This document shows positions 25,038 to 33,665 of a stretch of 64,000 nt of DNA, piece by piece. Positions within the stretch are counted from its first letter, which is position 1, and every line of letters starts with the position of its first letter. The position numbers and the translations under genes were made by a program. The notes under the pieces are model-generated. The model worked only from the letters and a program-made list of their open reading frames with translations. It had not been told where the DNA came from and searched no databases. Source of the stretch: Leptofilum sp041748655 (GTDB taxonomy: Bacteria; Chloroflexota; Anaerolineae; Promineifilales; Promineifilaceae); the NCBI GenBank assembly GCA_041748655.1, contig JBGTCV010000099.1, forward strand, positions 6,470 to 70,469, read 5' to 3'.

Positions 25038-26036
25038 TTAAGCCTGATTTTCAGCAGTCAACACCTGGCGAATATAGTAGACGGTTTTGTTTTGGGATTC
25101 GTAATAGGTGCGCACCATCAGCTCGGCGATGAGGCCCATCACCAGGAACAGAACGCCCAAAATGACCAGCAAAACGGCCAGGAGGAGGAGCGGCCGTTCC
25201 CCAATTTGGAAATCATTAAAGCCTTGCCAAAACTGGCTGGCCTGAATACCCGCCCAAATCTTGAGCCAGGTTAAGTACAAGCCCATCAACACACCTAACC
25301 CGCCAAACGAGATACCCAACATGCCAAACAAATGCATGGGACGGTCGCTGTATTTGCGCAAAAAAAGGATGGTCATTAAATCCACAATAACGCGAAAAGT
25401 GCGCGAAATGCCGTACTTAGAGGTGCCCGCCACCCGCGCCCGATGGTTGACCGGCACTTCCGCCATGCTAAACCCGGCAAAACTTACCATCTCAGGGATG
25501 AAGCGGTGCAGTTCGCCATACAGCTTCAGCTCGTCGGTAACCTTCGTGCGGAAGACGCGCAGTGAGCAGCCTCGATCTCGCAGCGGCACGTCGGTGAGCC
25601 GGGCGATGAGCCGGTTGGCAATAAAGGAGGGCAGCTTGCGCATCAGGAACGCATCCTGGCGATTTTCACGCCAGCCGTTGACCACATCATATCCCTCTTC
25701 CAGCTTTTTGATCATGGCGGGGATGTCGGCGGGGTCGTTTTGGCGGTCGGCGTCCATGGTGAGAATGTAGCGACCCCGTGCCTGGTCGAACCCGGCGGCA
25801 AAAGCGGCCGTTTGCCCATGATTGCGCCGAAACTGAATCGCCACCACCCGGTCATCTTCTTTGTGCAGCGCTTCCAGAACGGCAAAGCTGGTGTCGCGGC
25901 TGCCATCGTCGATGAAGATCACCTCGTAACGAATCGGTTCGTCTTTCAAGGCGGCGGTGATTTCGGCCAGCAACGGCCGTAAATTTTCTTCTTCGTTATA
26001 AACAGGCACTACAATTGATAAATCCATCTTTTCCAT
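25038..26036 (-). CDS. Family 2 glycosyltransferase, polyprenyl-phosphate sugar type
   Basis: The 332-residue protein has an N-terminal GT-A domain with 'SIVVPVYNEEENLRPLL', 'VIFIDDGSRDTSFAVL', 'TMDADRQNDPADIPAM' (the DxD region) and 'PLRDRGCSLRVFR'. Two C-terminal membrane segments lie at about residues 235-260 and 280-305. This DPM1/ArnC/GtrB-like layout transfers a sugar from a nucleotide donor to undecaprenyl phosphate at the inner membrane face. Either ATG 26036 or ATG 26027 (MDLSIVV) may start it. The glycosyltransferase at 26244 is divergent, so the two may share a regulatory gap and a cell-surface glycan pathway. Confidence 0.88.
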   Translation of the reverse strand: MEKMDLSIVVPVYNEEENLRPLLAEITAALKDEPIRYEVIFIDDGSRDTSFAVLEALHKEDDRVVAIQFRRNHGQTAAFAAGFDQARGRYILTMDADRQNDPADIPAMIKKLEEGYDVVNGWRENRQDAFLMRKLPSFIANRLIARLTDVPLRDRGCSLRVFRTKVTDELKLYGELHRFIPEMVSFAGFSMAEVPVNHRARVAGTSKYGISRTFRVIVDLMTILFLRKYSDRPMHLFGMLGISFGGLGVLMGLYLTWLKIWAGIQASQFWQGFNDFQIGERPLLLLAVLLVILGVLFLVMGLIAELMVRTYYESQNKTVYYIRQVLTAENQA

Positions 26037-26243
26037 GTTTGCGCTTCTTTACTTTAGAGCGTACGCGAAAGCTTACGTGCTTACTCAGGTGACTGTCACC
26101 GTTATAATTGCCAGATTCATACCAAACCACGCCCCATTTAACGGGATGGGTGTAACGACCGAACTTTTTTGGGGTTATTGTAAAAGCAAGTATCTTTGAA
26201 TGAAGGCGCGATTATAGCATATCGCCACGAAGGATTCGCGTTG

Positions 26244-27209
26244 ATGAAAGTTTCTGTTATTGCTACAGTCAAAAATGAAGGGGAAGCGATACGGCCGTTG
26301 CTGGACTCTCTTATTCAGCAAAGCCAATTGCCCGATGAGCTCATCATCTGTGATGGCGGCTCTACCGACAATACCCTGGAAATTCTAACCGAATACAAGC
26401 TATGGCTGCCGCTTAAGATTATGGTGGCGCCTGGGGTCAACATCAGCCAGGGGCGCAATTTAGCCATCCAGGCTGCGGCTGGCCCCATTATTGCCGCCAC
26501 CGATGCCGGGGTCGTGCTGGTCCCCTACTGGCTGGAAGAGCTGATCCAGCCGATTGTGAACGGGGAAACGGCCGTTGCCAGCGGCTGGTTTGAGGCAGAT
26601 CCCTATACCGATTTTGAAGTGGTTATGGGAGCTACCGTGCTGCCCTCCCGCCAGGAAATTGTGCCAGGGAAGTTTCTCCCCTCCAGCCGCTCCGTCGCCT
26701 TCCTGAAATCAGCCTGGGAAGCGGTAGGTGGCTACCCGGAATGGCTGGATTATGGCGAAGATTTGGTGTTCGACTTTGCCCTACGTGAACAGTTTGGCGA
26801 CTTTCCTTTTGTGGATACGGCCGTTGCCTACTTCCGCCCCCGCAGCGACCTGACCGGCTACTTCAAGCAATATTACAACTACGCCCGTGGCGACGGCAAA
26901 GCCAACCTGTGGCCCAGGCGTCATCTTGTTCGCTACCTCGCCTACCTGGTGGGCCTGCCCTACGTTCTGCGGCTTATCTGGCGCGAGAAGTGGCTGGGCT
27001 GGGTGCTGCTGCTGTTGGGCAGCGGCGTTTACTGCCAGCGCCCCGCGCAGCGGCTGTGGGACAATACCTGGGGCTGGCGTCCACCATCCCGCCTGCGGGC
27101 CTTCGCCCTCATTCCCATCATCCGGCTGGTAGGGGATGTGGCCAAGATGCTGGGCTACCCTGTAGGGTTGGTTTGGCGCTGGCGGCATCGGGATATGATA
27201 CGGCCGTAA
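26244..27209 (+). CDS. Family 2 glycosyltransferase
   Basis: The 321-residue protein begins MKVSVIATVKNEGEAIRPLL with the GT2 core 'LPDELIICDGGSTDNTLEIL' and 'IIAATDAGVVLVPYWLEELI'. A catalytic-base region 'WLDYGEDLVFDFALREQFG' follows, then hydrophobic C-terminal segments near 235-265. It likely adds a sugar to a surface polysaccharide or glycolipid. AAGGA precedes ATG 26244, preferred over an in-frame ATG at 26196. The last codons and stop lie in an ACGGCCGTAA copy of the abundant palindrome. A hairpin terminator is at 27316. Confidence 0.88.
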   Translation: MKVSVIATVKNEGEAIRPLLDSLIQQSQLPDELIICDGGSTDNTLEILTEYKLWLPLKIMVAPGVNISQGRNLAIQAAAGPIIAATDAGVVLVPYWLEELIQPIVNGETAVASGWFEADPYTDFEVVMGATVLPSRQEIVPGKFLPSSRSVAFLKSAWEAVGGYPEWLDYGEDLVFDFALREQFGDFPFVDTAVAYFRPRSDLTGYFKQYYNYARGDGKANLWPRRHLVRYLAYLVGLPYVLRLIWREKWLGWVLLLLGSGVYCQRPAQRLWDNTWGWRPPSRLRAFALIPIIRLVGDVAKMLGYPVGLVWRWRHRDMIRP

Positions 27210-27245
27210 TCAGGGGTCAGTAATCAGTAGCCAGTGGTTAGTAAA
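27210..27245. repeat. CAGTAATCAGT-type repeat fragment
   Basis: GGTCAGTAATCAGTAGCCAG with a following AGTGGTTAGTAA directly abuts the stop codon of the glycosyltransferase. It is one of the CAGT repeats seen at 30760, 39614 and 43936. Confidence 0.6.
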
Positions 27246-27315
27246 TTAGAAATCTGCAAGAACCCGCCCGCCCAGCTTGACGCCCCCACAACCCATGTTA
27301 AGATCGCCAAATGTT

Positions 27316-27340
27316 AGCCGACCTGCTTGTCGGCTCTTTT
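27316..27340 (+). terminator. Terminator after the glycosyltransferase gene
   Basis: AGCCGAC (27316-27322) pairs perfectly with GTCGGCT (27329-27335), and CTTTT follows. Confidence 0.7.
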
Positions 27341-27368
27341 AGTGTATTGAGGTTGTTTAGCATTTGCA

Positions 27369-28580
27369 ATGATTATTGAACGAAAAGATCCCCCCTATCC
27401 GCGACGCGGCCCATCCTGCCTGCTGGTGATTTTTATTGGCATCGGCATTTTCTTGGGAATTTTTGTCATTCAAAATGCCGAAGAAGTGAGGGATGTGATT
27501 ATCCCCACGCCGGTTCCGGAACCGACGCGCTCGGCCATCGAATATGCGCTGCTGGCTGACATTGCCGAACGAGATGGGGAGCTGGTAGAAGCGGCCGGTT
27601 ATTATGGTGAAGCGGTGCGGCTGGATGCCACCAAGCCAGAGATTTACATCCGGTACATCAATCTCCTCATCAAAATTGGCGAAGTAGAAGAAGCATTGAA
27701 CCGGGCGGAAGAAGCGGCCGTACTTGCCCCGGAAAATGATCGTATTTGGACGGCCGTTGCCGCCGCCTTCATTGCCAATGGCGAACGCCTCAACGACGCT
27801 GGCGACCCCACTGCGGCCGATCTCCAATTTGCCCAGGCATACCGCGCCGCCGAAACTGCCATCGACATTAACCCCGACAACGCCGATGCTTACGCTTACT
27901 CTGCGGCCGGGCTGGTGCTGCAATTTGAGCCAGAGCTTTATGGGGATGCGCTGCTGCGAGCCAGAGATTCTACCGATCGCGATCCGGACAATGCCTTAGG
28001 ACGCCTTTATTTAGGTATTGTTTTAACAAACCAGGCGTTTTACACGGCAGCACGCGAGCAGTTCCAACTGGGACTCCAGGCAGAGCCGCTGCCGCAGCTT
28101 TATTATGAGCTGGGCTATAACTTTTTTGGCGATGGGAATGTTTCCCAGGCTATTTTAAGCTTTCAGGATGCTGTTTCTGTAGACCCCAATTTTGCCGCTG
28201 GTTATGATGGTTTGGCCCACATGTATTTGCAGCTGGGGCAAGATAACCTGGCCGAAGAGAACTCCCTGCGCTCTATTGCCATTAACCCGAATGTGGCCCG
28301 GGCACACGGCCGTTTAGGTGAAGCGTCCGTCCGTCTCAATAAATTCCAGCAAGCTATCGAATCTTTTGGTCAGGCCGTAGAGCTGTATGGCGAACCAACT
28401 GCACTCAACGCCCGCTTCTTTTACCTGCTGGCCGATGCCTACCTGCGCGAAGGTACCCAAAATTGCCCGCTGGCCGAGCCATTTTTCCAGCAAGCCAGTG
28501 CCGTTAGCACGCTATACGCCGATGCAGCCCAGCAAGGGTTAGTGGAATGTCGTCGGGCCGCCCTGGAATCAAATCCGTAA
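27369..28580 (+). CDS. Membrane-anchored TPR protein
   Basis: The 403-residue product has one N-terminal membrane segment (about residues 17-36, 'CLLVIFIGIGIFLGIFVIQN') and then a Pro/Thr linker. At least eight TPR units follow, for example 'AAGYYGEAVRLDATKPEIYI', 'AAETAIDINPDNADAYAYSA' and 'AILSFQDAVSVDPNFAAGYD'. It would be anchored with the TPR scaffold outside the cytoplasm. The partner is unknown. It precedes the groESL operon but has its own transcription context. Codon use and ACGGCCGT content match the surrounding chromosome. Confidence 0.82.
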   Translation: MIIERKDPPYPRRGPSCLLVIFIGIGIFLGIFVIQNAEEVRDVIIPTPVPEPTRSAIEYALLADIAERDGELVEAAGYYGEAVRLDATKPEIYIRYINLLIKIGEVEEALNRAEEAAVLAPENDRIWTAVAAAFIANGERLNDAGDPTAADLQFAQAYRAAETAIDINPDNADAYAYSAAGLVLQFEPELYGDALLRARDSTDRDPDNALGRLYLGIVLTNQAFYTAAREQFQLGLQAEPLPQLYYELGYNFFGDGNVSQAILSFQDAVSVDPNFAAGYDGLAHMYLQLGQDNLAEENSLRSIAINPNVARAHGRLGEASVRLNKFQQAIESFGQAVELYGEPTALNARFFYLLADAYLREGTQNCPLAEPFFQQASAVSTLYADAAQQGLVECRRAALESNP

Positions 28581-28603
28581 ATCGGAAAAAGTCACGCACC
28601 AAA

Positions 28604-28630
28604 TTAGCAATCCTTTGCAAAGAGTGCTAA
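28604..28630 (+). promoter_or_regulatory. CIRCE operator 1 (HrcA site)
   Basis: TTAGCAATC, nine bases, GAGTGCTAA: the CIRCE layout with one arm mismatch, directly upstream of the groESL -35 box. Confidence 0.9.
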
Positions 28631-28637
28631 ATCCCGC

Positions 28638-28665
28638 TTGACATCGCTGAAAATTCTGCTAGAAT
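28638..28665 (+). promoter_or_regulatory. Promoter of groES-groEL
   Basis: TTGACA at 28638-28643 and TAGAAT at 28660-28665 are 16 bp apart. The promoter is bracketed by two CIRCE operators, the second lying just after the predicted start site. Confidence 0.85.
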
Positions 28666-28678
28666 GCGTCTGGAATAG

Positions 28679-28705
28679 TTAGCACTCCGATAGAGAGAGT
28701 GCCAA
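28679..28705 (+). promoter_or_regulatory. CIRCE operator 2 (HrcA site)
   Basis: TTAGCACTC, nine bases, GAGTGCCAA: a near-perfect CIRCE element in the transcribed leader of groES. HrcA bound here or at operator 1 would block transcription. Confidence 0.93.
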
Positions 28706-28750
28706 ACCCCCACTTTGAAAATAAAATTTATAAGCAAGGAGAGTTAGGTT

Positions 28751-29041
28751 ATGAATCTCAAACCACTGGGTGATCGCCTGGTTGTGGAACCGATAGAACG
28801 CGAGCAAACCACCCCCTCTGGCCTCGTGTTGCCAGAAACCGCTAAAGAAAAGCCACAGGAAGGCGAAGTAATCGCCACGGGTCCTGGCCGTCGTGATGAA
28901 GATGGCAAGCGTGTTGAAATGGATGTAAAAGTCGGCGACAAGGTGCTGTATGCCAAATATGGCGGTACCGAAGTTAAGATCGACGGCAAAAAGCTGCTCA
29001 TCCTCAAAGAATCTGACGTTCTGGCAATTGTAGAAAGCTAA
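28751..29041 (+). CDS. groES: Co-chaperonin GroES
   Basis: The 96-residue protein begins MNLKPLGDRLVVEPIERE and shows the GroES core 'GLVLPETAKEKPQEGEVIA' (mobile loop) and 'GDKVLYAKYGGTEVKIDG'. It caps the GroEL chamber. Its length is normal for the family. AAGGAGAG precedes the ATG. It is transcribed with groEL (33-base gap) from a promoter flanked by two CIRCE operators. No ACGGCCGT copy occurs in the operon. Confidence 0.97.
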   Translation: MNLKPLGDRLVVEPIEREQTTPSGLVLPETAKEKPQEGEVIATGPGRRDEDGKRVEMDVKVGDKVLYAKYGGTEVKIDGKKLLILKESDVLAIVES

Positions 29042-29074
29042 ACAAGCACTTAAATCTGAAGGAGATTATTGAAA

Positions 29075-30721
29075 ATGGCGAAACAAATTGCATTTTCTGA
29101 AGAAGCCCGGCGCAAGCTGAAAAAAGGTATTGATACATTGGCGAATGCCGTTTCCACCACGCTCGGTCCCAAGGGCCGTAACGTTGCGCTGGACAAAAAA
29201 TTTGGTGCCCCGACCATCACGCATGACGGCGTCACCGTAGCTAAAGAAATTGAACTAGAAGACCCGTTTGAAAACATGGGCGCCCAGCTGCTGAAAGAAG
29301 CGGCTACAAAAACCAACGACATTGCTGGTGACGGTACCACCACTGCCACTGTATTGGCCCAAAACATTGTTAACGAAGGGCTGAAAAATATTGCGGCTGG
29401 CGCAAACCCCATGCTCCTGAAGCGTGGTATTGAAGCCGGAACGGCCGCTTTGTCCGACAAAATCCGCAGCATGGCCATCACCATCGACGACAAAGCAGAA
29501 ATTGCCTCCGTGGCTTCTATTTCTGCTCAGGACACCAGCATTGGTGAACTAATTGCCGACGTAATGGACAAAGTGGGTAAAGACGGCGTTATCACCGTTG
29601 AAGAATCCCGCTCCCTGGAATTTGAAACCGAATACGTGGAAGGTATGCAGTTCGACCGTGGCTACATCAGCCCCTACTTCGTCACCGATTCCGAAACTAT
29701 GGAAGCTGTGATTGAAGATGCCTACATCCTCATCCACGACAAGAAAATCAGCTCCGCTCAAGACATCATCCCGATTCTGGAAAAATTGGTGCAGACCGGT
29801 AAGAAAAACCTGGTCATCATTGCCGAAGATGTAGACGGCGAAGCGCTGGCTACCCTGGTGCTGAACAAGCTGCGCGGCATGATCAACGCTTTGGCCATCA
29901 AAGCCCCGGGCTTTGGCGACCGCCGTAAAGCAATGCTGCAAGATATCGCTGTGCTGACCGGTGGTGAAGTTATCACCGAAGAGATGGGCCGCAAGCTGGA
30001 CAGCGTGCAGCTGAGCGACCTGGGCCGTGCTGCCAAAATCGTTTCCTCCAAAGATGACACCACCGTGGTAGATGGTCAGGGCGACGAAGCCCAGATCAAG
30101 GGCCGCGTTGAGCAAATCAAGGTGGAAATCGACCGCAGCACTTCCGATTACGACCGCGAAAAATTGCAGGAACGTCTGGCCAAACTGGCTGGCGGTGTGG
30201 CTATCATTCGTGTGGGTGCCGCTACCGAAGTTGAGCTGAAAGAGAAAAAACACCGCGTAGAAGATGCCCTGAGCGCGACCCGTGCTGCTGTAGAAGAAGG
30301 GATCGTGCCTGGTGGTGGTGTGGCTCTGCTGAATGCCCTGCCTGCTCTGGACGACGTTGTTCTGCCAGAAGGCGATCAGATGACCGGTATTGGCATTTTG
30401 CAGCGTGCTTTGGAAGCGCCCATGCGCAAGATCGCTGAAAACGCGGGCAAGAATGGCGACGTAGTCATTCAGAACGTGCGTCAGGCGCAGGAAAAGCACA
30501 ACAACAGCAACATTGGTTACGACGTGATGACTGACGAATACATCGATATGGTCAAAGCTGGCATCATTGACCCGGCCAAAGTGACCCGTGGCGCTCTGGA
30601 AAATGCAGCTTCCATTGCCTCGATGGTGCTGACCACCGAAGCGTTGATCACTGACATTCCAGAAGATGAACCGGCCATGCCCGGCGGCGGTGGTATGCCC
30701 GGCGGCGGTATGGGCTTCTAG
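29075..30721 (+). CDS. groEL: Chaperonin GroEL
   Basis: The 548-residue protein starts MAKQIAFSEEARRKLKKGID and has the family landmarks 'TLGPKGRNVALDKKFGAP', the nucleotide motif 'GDGTTTATVLAQ', and 'AAVEEGIVPGGGVALL'. It ends in a Gly/Met tail 'GGGGMPGGGMGF'. It folds proteins in a double ring with GroES. ATG 29075 is used; a TTG two codons earlier is in frame but GGAGATT fits the ATG. A hairpin terminator at 30815 ends the operon. The gene stands out from its surroundings by lacking the ACGGCCGT palindrome over more than 2 kb. Confidence 0.98.
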   Translation: MAKQIAFSEEARRKLKKGIDTLANAVSTTLGPKGRNVALDKKFGAPTITHDGVTVAKEIELEDPFENMGAQLLKEAATKTNDIAGDGTTTATVLAQNIVNEGLKNIAAGANPMLLKRGIEAGTAALSDKIRSMAITIDDKAEIASVASISAQDTSIGELIADVMDKVGKDGVITVEESRSLEFETEYVEGMQFDRGYISPYFVTDSETMEAVIEDAYILIHDKKISSAQDIIPILEKLVQTGKKNLVIIAEDVDGEALATLVLNKLRGMINALAIKAPGFGDRRKAMLQDIAVLTGGEVITEEMGRKLDSVQLSDLGRAAKIVSSKDDTTVVDGQGDEAQIKGRVEQIKVEIDRSTSDYDREKLQERLAKLAGGVAIIRVGAATEVELKEKKHRVEDALSATRAAVEEGIVPGGGVALLNALPALDDVVLPEGDQMTGIGILQRALEAPMRKIAENAGKNGDVVIQNVRQAQEKHNNSNIGYDVMTDEYIDMVKAGIIDPAKVTRGALENAASIASMVLTTEALITDIPEDEPAMPGGGGMPGGGMGF

Positions 30722-30722
30722 G

Positions 30723-30803
30723 AAAAGTAAGAAGTGAAGAGTAAGAAGTGAAGAGTGACGGATTTACTGATTACTGACCCACTGATTACTGATCACTGAC
30801 CCA
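30723..30803. repeat. GAAGAGTAAGAAGT and ACTGATTACTG repeats
   Basis: After groEL come two AAGTGAAGAGTAAGAAGTGA-like units and then three GATTACTGA/CACTGACCCAC units of the CAGT family. They are placed before the operon terminator. Confidence 0.6.
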
Positions 30804-30814
30804 CTAATTTACCA

Positions 30815-30848
30815 GACCCTCCTCGGCGGCAGCTGAGGGGGGTCTTTT
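30815..30848 (+). terminator. Terminator of groES-groEL
   Basis: GACCCTCCTC (30815-30824) pairs with GAGGGGGGTC (30835-30844), with one wobble, followed by TTTT. Confidence 0.8.
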
Positions 30849-30934
30849 CATTTTGGCGGGTGGCAGTTACACTAGGGTTGTTATATTGATTTGGGGTTGC
30901 TTACGGCCGTTTCCCCACCAAAAAGGAGTTGCCC

Positions 30935-31750
30935 ATGGGCCAACAACTCATCGCCAAGCTGCTGCTGCTTCTGGAAAAAGTGAACTGGCCAACAACGGCC
31001 GTTGCTACCGAACAAGGTCGTCTGGCCTACTTTGTGGGGCTGGAAAAGGTAGACGCCTACAGCGGCGATCCCAATCAGCTAACGGCCGCTCTCAAAACAT
31101 TCCTGACGGGTAATTCCCAGCCGTTTGCCTTTGCCGGGGCAGCCTACATCCTCATTGCGGCCGCGCAGGAAAAAGATGGCGGCTATGATCCCGATGGTCT
31201 GGAAGCGGCGATGGGCTGGCTGGAAAAAGCGCAAGACATAGCACCAGATGTGCTGGAAATCAATATGCTGGAGGCGTTGATTTATCTGCATGACGGCCGT
31301 TTCCAAGATGCCCGCGTTGTTTTGGATTACCTCCACGAGCTCAAACCCTCCGATTATTTTCTTTACCGTATCGAAGTGGCTTATTGGCAAGCCATGGGGG
31401 ATGTCGCGCAGACTATTTTATGGTTTGGGCAGGCGGCAGAAACGGCCGGTACCGTTCCTCAGCGGCTAGCCATGCGCCGCCAGCTGGCCGACTTTTACTT
31501 CCAGCAAAAAATGTGGGCAGAAGCGAAAGCGACCTATCAGGAAATACTCCATTTTGACAACAGCAATCCCACCCTGTGGCATAAACTAAGCATTGTCCAT
31601 TGGCAATTGGAAGATATTGAGGAAGCAGAAAAGTGCAACCAGCAGACGCTGCGGCTAAAAGATTTCCCCGCTGCGCGTCAGCTGGAAGAGACGATTAAGA
31701 AGAAAAAATCGGAAGGGGGCGTGTGGGGCAAGCTGTTTGGTGGCAGTTGA
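30935..31750 (+). CDS. Cytoplasmic TPR protein
   Basis: The 271-residue soluble protein starts MGQQLIAKLLLLLEKVNWPT. TPR-like helices follow through 'AAMGWLEKAQDIAPDVLEIN', 'DARVVLDYLHELKPSDYFLY', 'AKATYQEILHFDNSNPTLW' and 'AEKCNQQTLRLKDFPAARQL'. A basic 'KKKK' and 'GKLFGGS' tail ends it. It probably acts as a protein-interaction scaffold; no enzymatic motif is present. AAGGAGTTGCCC precedes ATG 30935. It converges with the rhamnose regulator gene, ending 13 bases before it. Confidence 0.75.
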   Translation: MGQQLIAKLLLLLEKVNWPTTAVATEQGRLAYFVGLEKVDAYSGDPNQLTAALKTFLTGNSQPFAFAGAAYILIAAAQEKDGGYDPDGLEAAMGWLEKAQDIAPDVLEINMLEALIYLHDGRFQDARVVLDYLHELKPSDYFLYRIEVAYWQAMGDVAQTILWFGQAAETAGTVPQRLAMRRQLADFYFQQKMWAEAKATYQEILHFDNSNPTLWHKLSIVHWQLEDIEEAEKCNQQTLRLKDFPAARQLEETIKKKKSEGGVWGKLFGGS

Positions 31751-31763
31751 AGCCCCAGCCAGT

Positions 31764-33446
31764 TTAAGCGGCTCCGGGGTAAAAGCGCTCAATATTGTCC
31801 GCCTTGATAAACACGTGATGCATGTAAACGGCTGGCGGCACGGGTTCGCCACGTAAAATCTTCAGGGCCAATTCGATCAACTTTTCGCCATACTTTTCTG
31901 GCATATAGGCGGTAGAGCCAATAAGCCGCGAGTGCGGATCGCGTATCTCGCCGCGAATCAGCCGATCGGCCCCCTGCCCCACAATCACAACATCCGCTTC
32001 CCGGTTCATTTTTCTGGCGGCCTGTAAAGCGCCCAAGGCTGCTTCATCATTAAATGACACAATGGCAATATGGCGACTGTCTGGTAGAGATTGCAGAACT
32101 TTGGTCACACCCGCCTCGCTGATAGCACAGGTATTGCCACAATCTATAGTATGGACACACTCTGCCTCTGGCAGCTGTGCCAGCTCTTCTTTTAAGCCAT
32201 CTAGCTGCCCCTGAATGCGTGCCTCCGGCAGCGAACCGGCTCTGGGTTCTTCCAGGATGATGAGGTGTTGGATACGGCCGTTCCACTCCCTCGCCACCCA
32301 CTCTCCCAACGCCTTACCCGCCATATGCCCCGCCCGGTAATTATCCACGCCAAAAAAAGTAGCTCCCACCATCGGAATATCCACCGCAATAACGGGAATG
32401 CCAACCTGCTGGAACTTGTCCATTAGCAAATTGCCCGCTTTATAATCAATCTGATACTCAATCACCAGGTCGATGTTGCGCCCAATCAACCGATCTGCCA
32501 CCCGCAGCGCTTCTTCGCCGCTCAGCCGATTGTTAGCTACAACCAGATCAATGCTGCCGATATCGGCCGCCGCCCGCTCCAGGCTGCGGCGCACATCAAC
32601 AGCAAACGGCAGCTCCTCGCTTTGGTTAGCAAAGCCAATGGTAAACTGCGGCTTCTCGCCTTCCACCGTAAACGAACGAACCGTATTTTCACCACAAACC
32701 GTCAGGTTAATTTTTGCCTGGCGCATCTGGTCAATAAATTCAGCCGGAACGTCGCTGTCGGTAAAAAGGTGGGCAATTCGCTCTGGTTTGGCAAACGGCA
32801 GCGTGCCCACCGCCCCAATTTTGTTGGAGCCAACCAGGGCAACAATTCTAGGAATAGCGGCCAGCATTGCCTCTTTAAGCTGCGCTTCTTCAATGTAGCG
32901 CTCTGTTAAACCCGCTTCCAAATCAAAGCCAACACAAGAAACATACGCCGCGTGAATGTGCAGGTTTTTTAACATATCCAGCCCAATCAGGCTGGTGGTG
33001 GCGTTACCGCTGCGGTTGAGCATTCCACCCACCAGAACAACCGTGTGGGCAGTGGTGCGGGCAATTTGCCGGGCAGTTTCCAGGCCATTGGTCACAATCG
33101 TGAGCCGTTTATACTCCTGAAGATATGGGATCATAAACTGTACGGTGGTGCTGGCATCCAGCAAAATTGTGCTGCCCTCTTCCACAATTTCCGCTGCCCA
33201 GCGGGCAATGCGCTGCTTGGCTCCGGCATTGGCCACCTGCGTCAACCCCGGCACGACACCTTCCTGCTCCATCAGCACCGCACCACCCCGCACGCGCCGC
33301 ACCTGCTGCGCTTCCTCCAGCGTTGTTAAATCATTGCGAATAGTGCCTTCAGAAACATTTAGCTGCTCGGCCAGTTGGGGTACACGGATGCCCGGCTTTT
33401 CAGCAAGAATTCGTAAGATATTTTGGCGCCGTTCAAAACCAATCAT
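31764..33446 (-). CDS. DeoR-type repressor fused to a sugar-binding periplasmic-protein fold (rhamnose regulator)
   Basis: The 560-residue protein starts MIGFERRQNILRILAEKPGI. Residues 1-57 are a DeoR winged helix ('VSEGTIRNDLTTLEEAQQV'). About 75-240 is the DeoR sensor domain ('STILLDASTTVQFMIPYL', 'TIVTNGLETARQIA', 'VVLVGGMLNRSGNATTSLIG'). From about 275 to the end a Peripla_BP_4-type domain follows ('IGFANQSEELPFAVDVRRSL', 'VIAVDIPMVGATFFGVDNYR', 'HIAIVSFNDEAALGALQAAR'). A DeoR protein normally stops near residue 255, so this is a fusion of two effector-binding modules. It is divergent from the rhamnose importer operon and probably represses it, with rhamnose bound by the C-terminal domain and a phosphorylated intermediate by the DeoR domain. 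Those ligands are inferred. Confidence 0.85.
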   Translation of the reverse strand: MIGFERRQNILRILAEKPGIRVPQLAEQLNVSEGTIRNDLTTLEEAQQVRRVRGGAVLMEQEGVVPGLTQVANAGAKQRIARWAAEIVEEGSTILLDASTTVQFMIPYLQEYKRLTIVTNGLETARQIARTTAHTVVLVGGMLNRSGNATTSLIGLDMLKNLHIHAAYVSCVGFDLEAGLTERYIEEAQLKEAMLAAIPRIVALVGSNKIGAVGTLPFAKPERIAHLFTDSDVPAEFIDQMRQAKINLTVCGENTVRSFTVEGEKPQFTIGFANQSEELPFAVDVRRSLERAAADIGSIDLVVANNRLSGEEALRVADRLIGRNIDLVIEYQIDYKAGNLLMDKFQQVGIPVIAVDIPMVGATFFGVDNYRAGHMAGKALGEWVAREWNGRIQHLIILEEPRAGSLPEARIQGQLDGLKEELAQLPEAECVHTIDCGNTCAISEAGVTKVLQSLPDSRHIAIVSFNDEAALGALQAARKMNREADVVIVGQGADRLIRGEIRDPHSRLIGSTAYMPEKYGEKLIELALKILRGEPVPPAVYMHHVFIKADNIERFYPGAA

Positions 33447-33493
33447 TATGAGAGTTACCTGGTTTCCCTGTGGAAAAAAACAAAATAGACTCA

Positions 33494-33556
33494 GGTGCAA
33501 GGCACTGGCCGCAGGCGTTTCAATGGGTTGCAACCGTTTGGCCAGTGCCTCGCACC
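33494..33556. repeat. Inverted repeat in the regulator-transporter gap
   Basis: GGTGCAAGGCACTGGCC (33494-33510) and GGCCAGTGCCTCGCACC (33540-33556) pair at 16 of 17 positions. It is close to the regulator gene start and could be either a dispersed palindrome or part of the regulator leader. A similar AGTGCCAGGC repeat is at 58638. Confidence 0.65.
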
Positions 33557-33665
33557 ACTCAGGCCTGGTAGCTACCTGCCTGAATTGTAGAAAGTTGTTG
33601 AAAGCTGACAAATGTTTGTTTGCCGGGTGTTTGGCCAGCTGTTTTTAGAGATTTTGTCCTATTCT

